Source: a virus. From it: DNA of 42,000 nucleotides. Below are positions 31,219 to 39,487 of the stretch, in pieces. The stretch is from positions 1 to 42,000 of IMG/VR virus record IMGVR_UViG_3300040810_000096. One strand, written 5' to 3'. Every line of letters begins with the position of its first letter. Within the stretch, counting starts at the first letter, position 1. A program made the translations under genes and the position numbers. Below the pieces are notes generated by a model. The model made no database searches. It worked only from the letters and a program-made list of their open reading frames with translations, and was not told where the DNA came from.

Positions 31219-32024
31219 TAAATGTCTACCTCCCCAAATGGATTTCTTTCTGTAAAGTCTAGTACGTCATCTGCTACAGAAGCAGTATCAAAACCGGCCG
31301 CTGTATCTAAATCTAAATTTTGTGCATAATCTGATTGAGTTTCTACTGTAGTTTCTGTGGCGTCATATTCTTCGTTTAATAAGAAGTTAGCATTACCAGA
31401 TGATTCATCATCTTGTTCTAGTTGCATACTACCAGCTTCGTTTTCTAAACGCACTCTGTCTACTAATAGATTAACTGAATTTTCTCTTTCTCTTTTATCA
31501 ATGTCATTTATTCCGACATCTATTTCTTCGTTTGAATATTCCCAACGTGTAACTCTTAATTTGTAAACAGGTAAGTTACCTAATTGAAAAAAAGGTTCCT
31601 GATCTTCTACAAATTGAATTTCAAAGAAACTGTTCATCAAAGGAAAAAATAATATATCTCCTTCGTTTGGTCTACCTTTTACATTTAATTCTGTTTTAAT
31701 GTCTATCTTATTATGAAAACGTCTTTTAGATACCATCAATGTAGTATCTTCTCTAATTTCTAATCCAAACTTATTGATTAATTCTTGTTGACCAGCAAAT
31801 CCTTCAGTAGTTTCAAAATACATTTCAATAGGAAAAGCATTTTTAAATTTACTATTAACGTCTTCACCTAATACTAAATCTCTGTTTACAATTTCTCTCG
31901 GCATATAGTAAATTAAATTACCATATATTTTTAATCCTTCTATGATTAAATCTTCGTATAGATATTTTTCGGATGCATTTCCGATGCCATCTCCGTGCTG
32001 AAAGTATGGATTCATTATTACCAT
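31218..32024 (-). CDS. 14: gp14 neck protein
   Basis: The 268 residues match T4 gp14 (256): NPYFQHGDG, then LIIEGLKIYGNLIYYMPREI, GEDVNSKFKNAFPIEMYFE and GDILFFPLMNSFFEIQFVED. Together with gp13 it closes the filled head and makes the site for tail joining. AGGAT lies 8 bases before the ATG at 32024; a second ATG 9 bases on is possible. It follows gp13 by 5 bases. Confidence 0.93.
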   Translation of the reverse strand: MVIMNPYFQHGDGIGNASEKYLYEDLIIEGLKIYGNLIYYMPREIVNRDLVLGEDVNSKFKNAFPIEMYFETTEGFAGQQELINKFGLEIREDTTLMVSKRRFHNKIDIKTELNVKGRPNEGDILFFPLMNSFFEIQFVEDQEPFFQLGNLPVYKLRVTRWEYSNEEIDVGINDIDKRERENSVNLLVDRVRLENEAGSMQLEQDDESSGNANFLLNEEYDATETTVETQSDYAQNLDLDTAAGFDTASVADDVLDFTERNPFGEVDI

Positions 32025-32029
32025 AGTTT

Positions 32030-32842
32030 TTATCCTATTAGAAAGTTATGAGGCTCTTCAAACGTTGTACGTATTTCTGTTTCTAATTTTTCACACTCTT
32101 GTAGTGATTCAGAATATATTTGACCTCCGTTAAGAGTCACACCACCCACCATAGCAACGCCATTGAATTTAGATAGGTTTGCTCCCCATTGTTTTTTAAA
32201 TAGTGTTGTGACATATCTTTTTAACCATTGGTCATTATATACATCTGTAAATGTTTCTGGATCTAATTTTCTAAAACAATCTATTACTAAAAATTCACCT
32301 ACTTGTAAATCTTCTTTCCAATCCATATCAATGAATAATTTATTATCGTTTTGATTAAATCTTAATGGTTTTTCACCAACTAAAATGTGATCTAAAAAGT
32401 CTAACTGTCTCATCACAAGATCATAGTTAACTACCGATGTTGAAGAAAAATCATAGAGATCATTTAGTCTCATCTGATATCTTACATCAAATAAATTCAA
32501 ACTTCCTTTACTTGAAAAAGGAAATAAATTAGTGACAGATATAACTGATTCAGGAACTACTATAAAATTTTGATTTTCTTTCCATGTTGTAGTTACCGAA
32601 TTTTTAGTTTGTGATTCTGCTACGTCTCCGTTAGTAACAATTCTATCATAATCAGCTTGTGTATACTCATATTTTAAGTAACATCTTCTTATTGCATTCA
32701 TATGATATTGAGAATAATATTGTAAAGCTTCATCTAATCTATCCTCTAATTGATCATTGTCAACGTTAATTTCTATAACAGGTTGACCTAATGCTCTTAA
32801 AGCGTAGTCTTTTAATTCTTCTCTTGTTGTTGGAGTTGCCAT
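32030..32842 (-). CDS. 13: gp13 neck protein
   Basis: The 270-residue protein has the usual opening (REELKDYALRALGQPVIEIN), DEALQYYSQYHMNAIRRCY, and FDVRYQMRLNDLYDFSS. It forms the head-neck ring with gp14. A late-type GATAAATA lies exactly 5 bases before the ATG; an AAGGAT also overlaps this element, so either a leaderless late mRNA or a normal ribosome site could be used. Confidence 0.94.
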   Translation of the reverse strand: MATPTTREELKDYALRALGQPVIEINVDNDQLEDRLDEALQYYSQYHMNAIRRCYLKYEYTQADYDRIVTNGDVAESQTKNSVTTTWKENQNFIVVPESVISVTNLFPFSSKGSLNLFDVRYQMRLNDLYDFSSTSVVNYDLVMRQLDFLDHILVGEKPLRFNQNDNKLFIDMDWKEDLQVGEFLVIDCFRKLDPETFTDVYNDQWLKRYVTTLFKKQWGANLSKFNGVAMVGGVTLNGGQIYSESLQECEKLETEIRTTFEEPHNFLIG

Positions 32843-32847
32843 GTTTA

Positions 32848-32855
32848 TATTTATC
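32848..32855 (-). promoter_or_regulatory. Late-type element 5 nt before the gp13 start
   Basis: GATAAATA, 5 bases (TAAAC), ATG. It lies in the short gap after the gene at 32876-33253 and may start the neck-terminase transcript. Confidence 0.5.
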
Positions 32856-32875
32856 CTTTTTTTTAATCCTTTATA

Positions 32876-33253
32876 CTATTCAACTAAATCCCAAGTTTGT
32901 GTTGATTCATTCCAAGTATAGTCGTTATCATCATCTGGATAAGCAACTGGTGCTTCCCAAAGACAAGTTGTTTCATTTAATATCCAACTATTAAAAGGTT
33001 TAGGTGATATGAAAGCGTCTCTAGTTTGGTCATAAGAATAACCAACTCCAGCATAATTTTTTCTAAATGGTGTTCCACCTAATCTATGTTCTCCACCATA
33101 AGTATTATAAGAAGTCTGTTTCCAAACATCTCTTGAATTATATAAATTATTTAAAAAATCTATTCCTGCTTGTTCAGTTGTTGCAATATCATTTGATACT
33201 ACTTCAACTCTTTCAATTATATTACCAACTCCTAATTTTGCGAAATGTGCCAT
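32876..33253 (-). CDS. Conserved marine phage virion protein (MAHFAK family)
   Basis: The 125 residues have the recurrent marine-phage pattern: MAHFAKLGVGN at the start, then VWKQTSYNTYGGEH, FRKNYAGVGYSYDQTRDAFI, PKPFNSWILNETTCLWEAP and a final YTWNESTQTWDLVE. Such proteins occur beside tail genes of many cyanophages and pelagiphages and are found as virion or fibre-associated parts; their exact role is not known to me. Its ATG overlaps the stop of the glycine-rich fibre gene by one base (TAATG), so the two are coupled. Confidence 0.75.
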   Translation of the reverse strand: MAHFAKLGVGNIIERVEVVSNDIATTEQAGIDFLNNLYNSRDVWKQTSYNTYGGEHRLGGTPFRKNYAGVGYSYDQTRDAFISPKPFNSWILNETTCLWEAPVAYPDDDNDYTWNESTQTWDLVE

Positions 33254-35724
33254 TATGCTGTGTAACTCCCACTTGCGTTATAAATTAATATTGTGTCTGT
33301 TCCATCTGTTGTAACAGTTGGAGAACCTGTTGTTGTGCCAGAATATTGTGATGTTGGTAATCTTAAAATTACGACACCTGAACCTCCTGCTCCTCCTGAA
33401 TGACTACCTGAATTGCCTGTATATGCACCACCTCCACCACTACCAGTATTTGTTGTTCCAGCAGTACCATTACCAGCTCCAGATGAATTTTTTCCATCAC
33501 CACCTCCACCAGTTCCTCCACTACTTGATACGTTTCCAGCACCTCCACCACCAGCACCTCTAGATACTGACGAACCAGTTATAGAAGAAGATAATCCATC
33601 TCCTCCATGACCAGCACCATCTGTACCTCCAGCTTCAGAAGCTCCACCTCCTCCACCAGCTATTTGACCTGAATTTTGTCCTTGAGAAGAAGTAGTTTGA
33701 CCAGAAAAACCTTGATTAGATGTTCCACTTCCACCTGTTTGAGCAGTAAAAGCACCTCCACCACCACCAGAACCACCAGCAATACCACCATCATAATATG
33801 TTCCACCTCCACCACCACCTGATGAAGTAATTGTTGTAATATCAGAACCAGATATAATAGAATTAGAACCAGTAGCACCTTGATTCCAAACTGAGCCAGC
33901 AGCTCCTCCTGCACCACCTCCACCACCAGCACCAACTGTTATTGTATAAGTTGTTCCAGTAGTTAAATTTAAAGATGTTTCAGAAGAACCACCTCCACCA
34001 GAACTTTCTGTGGAATAAGAATTTCTGTAACCACCAGCACCTCCACCACCACCAGCTGTATCAACTTGACCACTTGAGCCACCCCCACCACCTCCAGCAA
34101 TAACTAAAAAGTCTGCTATAATAGCTGAATTAGTTGGGTCTATTCCTTGGTCGCCTGAATTAACTCCAGATGTTGCAACCCAACCTTGAGTAGCATCTGC
34201 GTAAGTTATGGTTACGCCTTCTCTGTTGGTAGTTAAAAATTTATCACTTGTTCCACCTTCTATATTTAAACTAGAAGTTAATGTAATATTGTTTGTGGCA
34301 AAAGTACCTGCGTAATCTACTATTTGAATTGAATCTCCAACACTTGCTGAAGCAGGAAGTGTAACAGTACAAGCATTTGATGTTGTGTTAATCCAATAAC
34401 CATTTCCAGCTACTGCTGTTAAAGTTGTTCCTGTTACGATAGTTGATTGCCAAGAAGTTCCACCAGATCCACCAGAAACATCTGTAAAAGATAAATTTCC
34501 TGAACCATCTGTTTTTAAAACTTGATTAGCGTTACCATCAATTGTTGGAAACTTGTATGCGTTGTTGAATGTAATAGCACCACTATCATTACCATCAATC
34601 TTAAATTGTGTTTTACTTGCGATATTAGGATCCGCTGATGTACCATCTGTGTTAACTGAAACAGCAAACTGTGTTCTATTGGCATTGTTAGTGTTATCAA
34701 AAGCAAAACTACCACCGACAATAAGTGATGAACCATTATAGTATTCGTGGTTACTTCTAAATAGATAATCGCCTGATGATACGGCACTTGGTGAGGCAAT
34801 TGTACCTCTGTATCTTCTTGTTCTTACATCTGGAGCGTCAGCACTATCATTGTACTGTTCCATACGAATTTGTGCTGTTTGAGCATCTTCGCCTGTCATA
34901 TGTAATGTTACTTCAGGTGAGGATTGATTGATACCTAATCTATTATTGCTAGTATCAACTGCTAAAGTGCTATCGCTTGCAATACTAGAACCATCACTAC
35001 CAACAACAAGTAATTCGTTAGCAGTACCTAATGTAATACCAGTAACACCATCCAAATAGTTAAGTTCCGTAGCAGTAGCAGTCAACGCAACTGCTTCGTT
35101 TATGTTTGGACTAGTAAGTGTTTTATTTGTTAATGTGTCAGTAGTGTCTGCTAGTACAACTGTACCACTTGAGTCAGGTAATGTTATATTTCTGTCTGCT
35201 GTTGGGTCAGTAACCGTTAGTGTTGTTTCAAAATCGTTTGCTGTTGATCCTTCAAAGATTATATCTGTACCTGCTTTTAATTCTAAGTCACCAGCATATG
35301 TTACAGCAACTCTTTCAGCACCGGCAGAATACATTCTAACTCCACGTCCTGCCGCTCCGTTAAATAACAAAATTCCACCATTTTCTGAAATATACGATTG
35401 ATTATCTCTGAATTGTAATTGTCCACTACTAACCATTTTCAATGATGTATTAACATCTGGTGTTGTAAGTGTTTTATTTGTTAAAGTTTGTGTTTCGTCT
35501 AATAAAACAATATTAGATCCTGTATAACCTGATGAACCAGTGTAACCTATACCAACTGATCCTGTATAACCTATACCAACTGATCCTGTATAACCTTGTG
35601 ATCCTGTAAATCCACCTGTTAATGGTTCTAAAGCCCATGCGTCCCCATTCCATTTCCATGTACGTAAACCTAAATTATATGTATCGTTTAGAGACGGACC
35701 TGATGGAAAGTTTATTGTTGGCAT
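33253..35724 (-). CDS. Tail fibre with collagen-like start and polyglycine tip
   Basis: The 823-residue protein has four parts. An N-terminal module (INFPSGPSLNDTYNLG, then WKWNGDAWALEPL) is shared with the fibre at 36826. A short run of GYTGSVGI triplets follows. The middle has repeated LTNKTLTTP and LNYLDGVTG units common in phage fibres. From about residue 545 there is a glycine-rich domain beginning DFLVIAGGGGGG with many GGGGG runs, ending SGVVILRLP and a small closing domain. Polyglycine sandwiches form the receptor-binding tip of T-even gp38 adhesins, so this may be the host-recognition protein. Two late promoters lie upstream. Confidence 0.85.
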   Translation of the reverse strand: MPTINFPSGPSLNDTYNLGLRTWKWNGDAWALEPLTGGFTGSQGYTGSVGIGYTGSVGIGYTGSSGYTGSNIVLLDETQTLTNKTLTTPDVNTSLKMVSSGQLQFRDNQSYISENGGILLFNGAAGRGVRMYSAGAERVAVTYAGDLELKAGTDIIFEGSTANDFETTLTVTDPTADRNITLPDSSGTVVLADTTDTLTNKTLTSPNINEAVALTATATELNYLDGVTGITLGTANELLVVGSDGSSIASDSTLAVDTSNNRLGINQSSPEVTLHMTGEDAQTAQIRMEQYNDSADAPDVRTRRYRGTIASPSAVSSGDYLFRSNHEYYNGSSLIVGGSFAFDNTNNANRTQFAVSVNTDGTSADPNIASKTQFKIDGNDSGAITFNNAYKFPTIDGNANQVLKTDGSGNLSFTDVSGGSGGTSWQSTIVTGTTLTAVAGNGYWINTTSNACTVTLPASASVGDSIQIVDYAGTFATNNITLTSSLNIEGGTSDKFLTTNREGVTITYADATQGWVATSGVNSGDQGIDPTNSAIIADFLVIAGGGGGGSSGQVDTAGGGGGAGGYRNSYSTESSGGGGSSETSLNLTTGTTYTITVGAGGGGGAGGAAGSVWNQGATGSNSIISGSDITTITSSGGGGGGTYYDGGIAGGSGGGGGAFTAQTGGSGTSNQGFSGQTTSSQGQNSGQIAGGGGGASEAGGTDGAGHGGDGLSSSITGSSVSRGAGGGGAGNVSSSGGTGGGGDGKNSSGAGNGTAGTTNTGSGGGGAYTGNSGSHSGGAGGSGVVILRLPTSQYSGTTTGSPTVTTDGTDTILIYNASGSYTA
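35515..35615 (-). repeat. Short collagen-like repeat of the polyglycine fibre
   Basis: A few copies of a codon block for GYTGSVGI and GYTGSSGYTGS, with near-identical bases in neighbouring copies. Confidence 0.8.
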
Positions 35725-35758
35725 TTAAATTTTGTTCCTTCTATTTGTTCTATCACCA

Positions 35759-35775
35759 TATTTATAATATTTATA
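35759..35775 (-). promoter_or_regulatory. Tandem late promoters of the polyglycine fibre
   Basis: Two perfect TATAAATA elements (35759-35766 and 35768-35775) lie one base apart, 34-50 bases before the ATG, just after the previous terminator. Confidence 0.78.
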
Positions 35776-35801
35776 ACATTTTAAACAAGTTATTTTCCAA
35801 T

Positions 35802-35833
35802 AAAAAACCCCCGAAACCTAGGCTCCGGGGGTT
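35802..35833 (-). terminator. Terminator after the 35863-36792 gene
   Basis: Minus-strand CCCCC (35827-35831) pairs with GGGGG (35808-35812) around a 14-base loop, flanked by AA/TT pairs and followed by a run of six T. Confidence 0.85.
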
Positions 35834-35862
35834 AATTTTGCACCTTTGATTACTATAGATTA

Positions 35863-36792
35863 TTATGCTTTAACAATCTTTAGCGTGTGAGTTGCAGCTG
35901 TCGTTACCGAACCTGCTGGAAACTCTTGCGCTCTATAGTCATCACCAACTTGTCTAGTATTGTAACTAGAGCCATCAAGTATAGTGTTAGCCATACCTGT
36001 ACCTCTTGTAGTACCTGAACCATTAAAGTTGTATCTAATCGTATATCCGTCTACTGAAGCACTTGCAGTCGCTCTAATCCACTCTTGACACAAAGTATCA
36101 AAAGATGAACCAGTTTGTTGTAAGTGAGTTGTACCGTCTATATTTAATAGATTTTCGTAAGATGACGTAGCACCATTTACTCTCTGTAAATAGTAACTAG
36201 TAATCGTAGTTGGGTTATCTTGTGCGTGGTCACCTATAGATCCAGCAGCATAAGCGCCAGTGTTGGCTCTTGTGTCAATGAATATAGGTGTGTTTGAACC
36301 ACTAACTTCAGTAGCACCACTAACAGACGCTGAAGATGATACAAAATATGTACCACCTTGTTGCGTTGTAGTTGTACTTGCTGTAAGTAAATCAATAGCA
36401 GGATGTAAGAACGTATCCTTAATATCTGCTAAAGGCATAGCATGAATTTCACCACCACTTGTGTAGTATACCGGCCATGTTGTACCTGTATCAGTTGTCG
36501 GCGTAACCGAAGCAACTGTTTGACTTACTTTATCATAGTTTGTTGTTACAGTTTGAGGGTCTTGTGTTGTACCTGATCCTGGAAAACTAGTAGAACTATT
36601 AGAAATAGCACCTGCTTGTAATCTTGTATCAGAAATTGCTCCTAAAGAGCCACTTGAACCTACTACTGATAACGTAACTGACGGCGATAAAGAATATTGA
36701 TAAACAATATTATCTATAACTGCGTCAACTTGAGCTGAAGTCATTTCAACTAGATTTCCACTGCTGTATACTAATGGGTTTCTTGTTGCCAT
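35863..36792 (-). CDS. Virion structural protein, beta-rich, function unknown
   Basis: The 309 residues are rich in Ser, Thr, Gly and Ala, and end in a tight beta strand (THTLKIVKA). The protein starts MATRNPLVYSSGNLVEM and has segments such as WPVYYTSGGEIHAMPLADIK and FDTLCQEWIRATAS. Similar proteins occur among tail or fibre genes of marine T4-like phages. It contains no collagen-like repeat, unlike its neighbours. It could be a fibre tip, connector or baseplate spike part. AAAGGAG precedes the ATG and a terminator follows the stop. Confidence 0.7.
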   Translation of the reverse strand: MATRNPLVYSSGNLVEMTSAQVDAVIDNIVYQYSLSPSVTLSVVGSSGSLGAISDTRLQAGAISNSSTSFPGSGTTQDPQTVTTNYDKVSQTVASVTPTTDTGTTWPVYYTSGGEIHAMPLADIKDTFLHPAIDLLTASTTTTQQGGTYFVSSSASVSGATEVSGSNTPIFIDTRANTGAYAAGSIGDHAQDNPTTITSYYLQRVNGATSSYENLLNIDGTTHLQQTGSSFDTLCQEWIRATASASVDGYTIRYNFNGSGTTRGTGMANTILDGSSYNTRQVGDDYRAQEFPAGSVTTAATHTLKIVKA

Positions 36793-36825
36793 AATTTATT
36801 TTCTCCTTTTAATTTGCTCTACTTA

Positions 36826-37839
36826 TTATGTAGCGTTACCTATGATTGTTTTTAATGTAGTACCTGAACTATTTTTGATTAGTAAAGTTACAGCTGAGCT
36901 GAAGTTACTTGAATCAACAGTGTCTACTTGAGCACCTTGTGATCCTGTAAATCCAACAACACCTTGGTTAGAAAGCTCTACCCATTGTGTACTGTTACCA
37001 TCGTTGTAGTAAAAGTATTGTACACCAGTTGCGCTGTCTACCCAAATATCACCTTCGCCTACGCCAGATGTTGGCGGAGTAGATGAAGTTGTGATATCAA
37101 GATTACCTTCAGATCCAGTGTAACCAATGTCACCTTTTGATCCTGTGTAACCTATATCACCTTTTGATCCTGTGAAACCTAAAGATCCAGTGTAACCAAT
37201 GTCACCTTTTGATCCAGTGTAACCAATGTCACCTTGTGATCCTGTGAAACCTTTAGAACCAGTGTAACCAATGTCACCTTTTGATCCTGTGTAACCTATA
37301 TCACCTTGATCCCCTTTAGAACCAGTGTAACCAATGTCACCTTTTGATCCTGTGAAACCTTTAGAACCAGTGTAACCTATAACACCTTGATCCCCTTTAG
37401 AACCAGTGTAACCTATAACACCTTGATCCCCTTTAGATCCAGTGTAACCAAAAGATCCTGTGAAACCAATTGTACCTGAAAGGTCAGATACGAATGAGTA
37501 TGCTGAACCGTTCCATAGGTATAATCTAGAATTTTCGGCGTCTGTTAAAGAGCCGTTTTCAATGATAGCAAATTCACCAGTATTAATGCCTGATGGACTT
37601 GTATCCGCTGTTAAGTTAGCGACACTAGTGTATGTCTTCGCAATGTTGAAGCCTAAACCAGTATCCCCTTTAGAACCTGTATACCCGATATCACCTTTAG
37701 AACCAGTATAACCGATTGATCCAGTGAAACCCGCTGTAAGAGGTTGTAGAGCCCAGCCATTACCATTCCATTTCCACTGTCTTGTACCGAGAGTGTATAT
37801 GTCATTTAATGCGGGACTACTTGGAAAGTTAATTGCCAT
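36826..37839 (-). CDS. Collagen-like tail fibre 1
   Basis: The 337 residues start with the same module as the polyglycine fibre (INFPSSPALNDIYTLG, WKWNGNGWALQPL). Two Gly-X-Y blocks follow, built from units GYTGSKGDI and GYTGSKGDQ, separated by a small domain with LYLWNGSAYSFV. Then comes TPPTSGVGEGDIWVDSATG and a module QYFYYNDGNSTQWVEL shared with the next fibre, and a short closing end. The triplet runs should form a trimeric collagen-like shaft. Most Y positions before Gly are Lys or Thr, not Pro. A late promoter lies about 100 bases upstream. Confidence 0.88.
   Translation of the reverse strand: MAINFPSSPALNDIYTLGTRQWKWNGNGWALQPLTAGFTGSIGYTGSKGDIGYTGSKGDTGLGFNIAKTYTSVANLTADTSPSGINTGEFAIIENGSLTDAENSRLYLWNGSAYSFVSDLSGTIGFTGSFGYTGSKGDQGVIGYTGSKGDQGVIGYTGSKGFTGSKGDIGYTGSKGDQGDIGYTGSKGDIGYTGSKGFTGSQGDIGYTGSKGDIGYTGSLGFTGSKGDIGYTGSKGDIGYTGSEGNLDITTSSTPPTSGVGEGDIWVDSATGVQYFYYNDGNSTQWVELSNQGVVGFTGSQGAQVDTVDSSNFSSAVTLLIKNSSGTTLKTIIGNAT
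37105..37470 (-). repeat. Collagen-coding tandem repeat in fibre 1
   Basis: Near-identical 27-base units code for GYTGSKGDI or GYTGSKGDQ. Copy boundaries differ in phase (GFTGSKG inserts), showing duplication and slippage within the block. Confidence 0.85.
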
Positions 37840-37940
37840 TTTTGTTGTCTCCTAATTTATTATTGTTTTTTTAAATTTAAAAATTCAATTCTTTATCATA
37901 TAATTCTTGCAAGAAAAGTCTTTTTTTTCTTTTCTACATC

Positions 37941-37948
37941 TATTTATA
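37941..37948 (-). promoter_or_regulatory. Late promoter of collagen-like fibre 1
   Basis: Perfect TATAAATA about 100 bases before the ATG. The 150-base gap that holds it also has a weak hairpin (AGAAAAG with CTTTTCT) and a palindrome TTCTTGCAAGAA, but no gene. Confidence 0.72.
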
Positions 37949-37992
37949 ATATAATTCTTCTTCAAATCTGTTAATAATACAATAGTTTTTAA

Positions 37993-39486
37993 TTAAACTA
38001 TAGTAATTGTTCCTACCATAGAACCATGCGATGAACATTGATAGTATAATGTCGCAGGAGCACTCATAGGAACATGAAATATAACTACACCTGTTGATCC
38101 TGAGGCGTTATTATCAGTAACACCTGTATCATATACTGTTCCACCTGTACCTGTAGTAGATTGTATTCTAAATGGATGTCCACTAGTTGTATTTCTAAAG
38201 TAATATGTTTGACCTTTTTTAAGGTAGATAGTAGGATTATCGCCACTCGTACTAGGGAATCCTGCACCATCAAATCTGTATGCACTTGAACCATTGGCTG
38301 TTACAACAAATTGTGAAATTGGAGTTTGTGTTTGTACCCAACCTGAACCATCATAAACTAAAGTATGGCCTTTTTGTGGTGTACTAATAGTTACGTCTGT
38401 AAGAGAAGATAACGTACTAGCACCAGCTGAACCTGTAAATCCTACAACACCTTGGTTACTTAATTCTACCCATTGATTACTGTTACCATCGTTCATGTAG
38501 AAGTATTGAATACCTGTTGCGTCATCAATCCAAACATCACCAATACCTGCTGAAACTGGAGGAGTTGAAGCAACTGCTATATCTAAATTTCCCTCTGAAC
38601 CTGTATAACCAATTATACCTTGATCACCTTTTGATCCTGAAAAACCTATTGAACCTGTGTAACCAATAACACCTTGATCACCTTGATCACCTTTTGAACC
38701 TGTATAACCAATTATACCTTGATCACCTTTTGATCCTGAATATCCTATATCTCCTTTTGAACCTGAAAAACCTACAGCACCATCTAAACCATCAGCACCT
38801 GTTGTTCCAGTATCTCCTTTTGATCCTGAATATCCTATATCTCCTTTTGATCCTGAAAAACCTATTGAACCTGTGTAACCAATAACACCTTGATCACCTT
38901 TTGATCCTGAATATCCTATAGCGCCTGCTGTACCAGTATCTCCTTTTGATCCTGAATATCCTATAGCGCCTGCTGTACCAGTATCTCCTTTTGATCCTGA
39001 ATATCCTATATCTCCTTTTGAACCTGAAAAACCTACAGTACCTTGATCACCTTTTGATCCTGAATATCCTATAGCGCCTGCTGATCCTGTAAAACCTACA
39101 GCACCTGCTGATCCTGTAAAACCTATAGCGCCGGCTGATCCTGTATAACCTGATCCACCACCAACACTGAATAATGACCAGTTGGCGTCGGCATTTGGCA
39201 CTGCACCTGTAACACTACTACGTACTTCACTACCTTGAAGTTTGTAAGTATAATATTTGTCTGCTGTGTATGTAGTTGAACCTGAAGTATATCCGTTTTT
39301 AACATATACTAACATACCCTCTGTTATTCTTGCACCTGGAATATCTGTTAATCTATCTCCACTATCACCAGAAATACTTTGAAGTGTACCTCTAACTTCC
39401 GTATCTATAACGATAGGCGAGTTAGTGCCGGTACTCCATGTTCCTGGCCAGACGTTTCGTGTTAGACCATCGTAATTTGTAGCCAT
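37993..39486 (-). CDS. Collagen-like tail fibre 2 with cupredoxin-like C-terminal domain
   Basis: The 497-residue protein has an N-terminal beta module, a long Gly-X-Y shaft of units such as GYSGSKGDT and GFSGSKGD, a module QYFYMNDGNSNQWVEL shared with fibre 1, and a distinct C-terminal domain of about 105 residues. The last shows a cupredoxin pattern: YRFDGAGF, NPTIYLKKGQTYYFRN, then SGHPFRI with His437, and LYYQCSSHGSM with Cys484, His487 and Met490. These are the four ligands of a type-1 copper site, with the C-x2-H-x2-M spacing of amicyanin. Whether copper binds is unknown; the fold may just be an adhesin head. AGGAG precedes the ATG. Confidence 0.85.
   Translation of the reverse strand: MATNYDGLTRNVWPGTWSTGTNSPIVIDTEVRGTLQSISGDSGDRLTDIPGARITEGMLVYVKNGYTSGSTTYTADKYYTYKLQGSEVRSSVTGAVPNADANWSLFSVGGGSGYTGSAGAIGFTGSAGAVGFTGSAGAIGYSGSKGDQGTVGFSGSKGDIGYSGSKGDTGTAGAIGYSGSKGDTGTAGAIGYSGSKGDQGVIGYTGSIGFSGSKGDIGYSGSKGDTGTTGADGLDGAVGFSGSKGDIGYSGSKGDQGIIGYTGSKGDQGDQGVIGYTGSIGFSGSKGDQGIIGYTGSEGNLDIAVASTPPVSAGIGDVWIDDATGIQYFYMNDGNSNQWVELSNQGVVGFTGSAGASTLSSLTDVTISTPQKGHTLVYDGSGWVQTQTPISQFVVTANGSSAYRFDGAGFPSTSGDNPTIYLKKGQTYYFRNTTSGHPFRIQSTTGTGGTVYDTGVTDNNASGSTGVVIFHVPMSAPATLYYQCSSHGSMVGTITIV
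38600..39160 (-). repeat. Collagen-coding tandem repeat in fibre 2
   Basis: Units code for GYSGSKGDTGTAGAI, GYTGSKGDQGVI and related triplet blocks. Several copies are identical at base level over more than 40 bases, a sign of recent duplication. Confidence 0.85.
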
Positions 39487-39487
39487 A

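Noticed and set aside
33369-33610. Several frames opposite the polyglycine domain, including a Pro-rich one
   Set aside because: They arise from the GGT/GGA repeats read on the other strand or in another frame.
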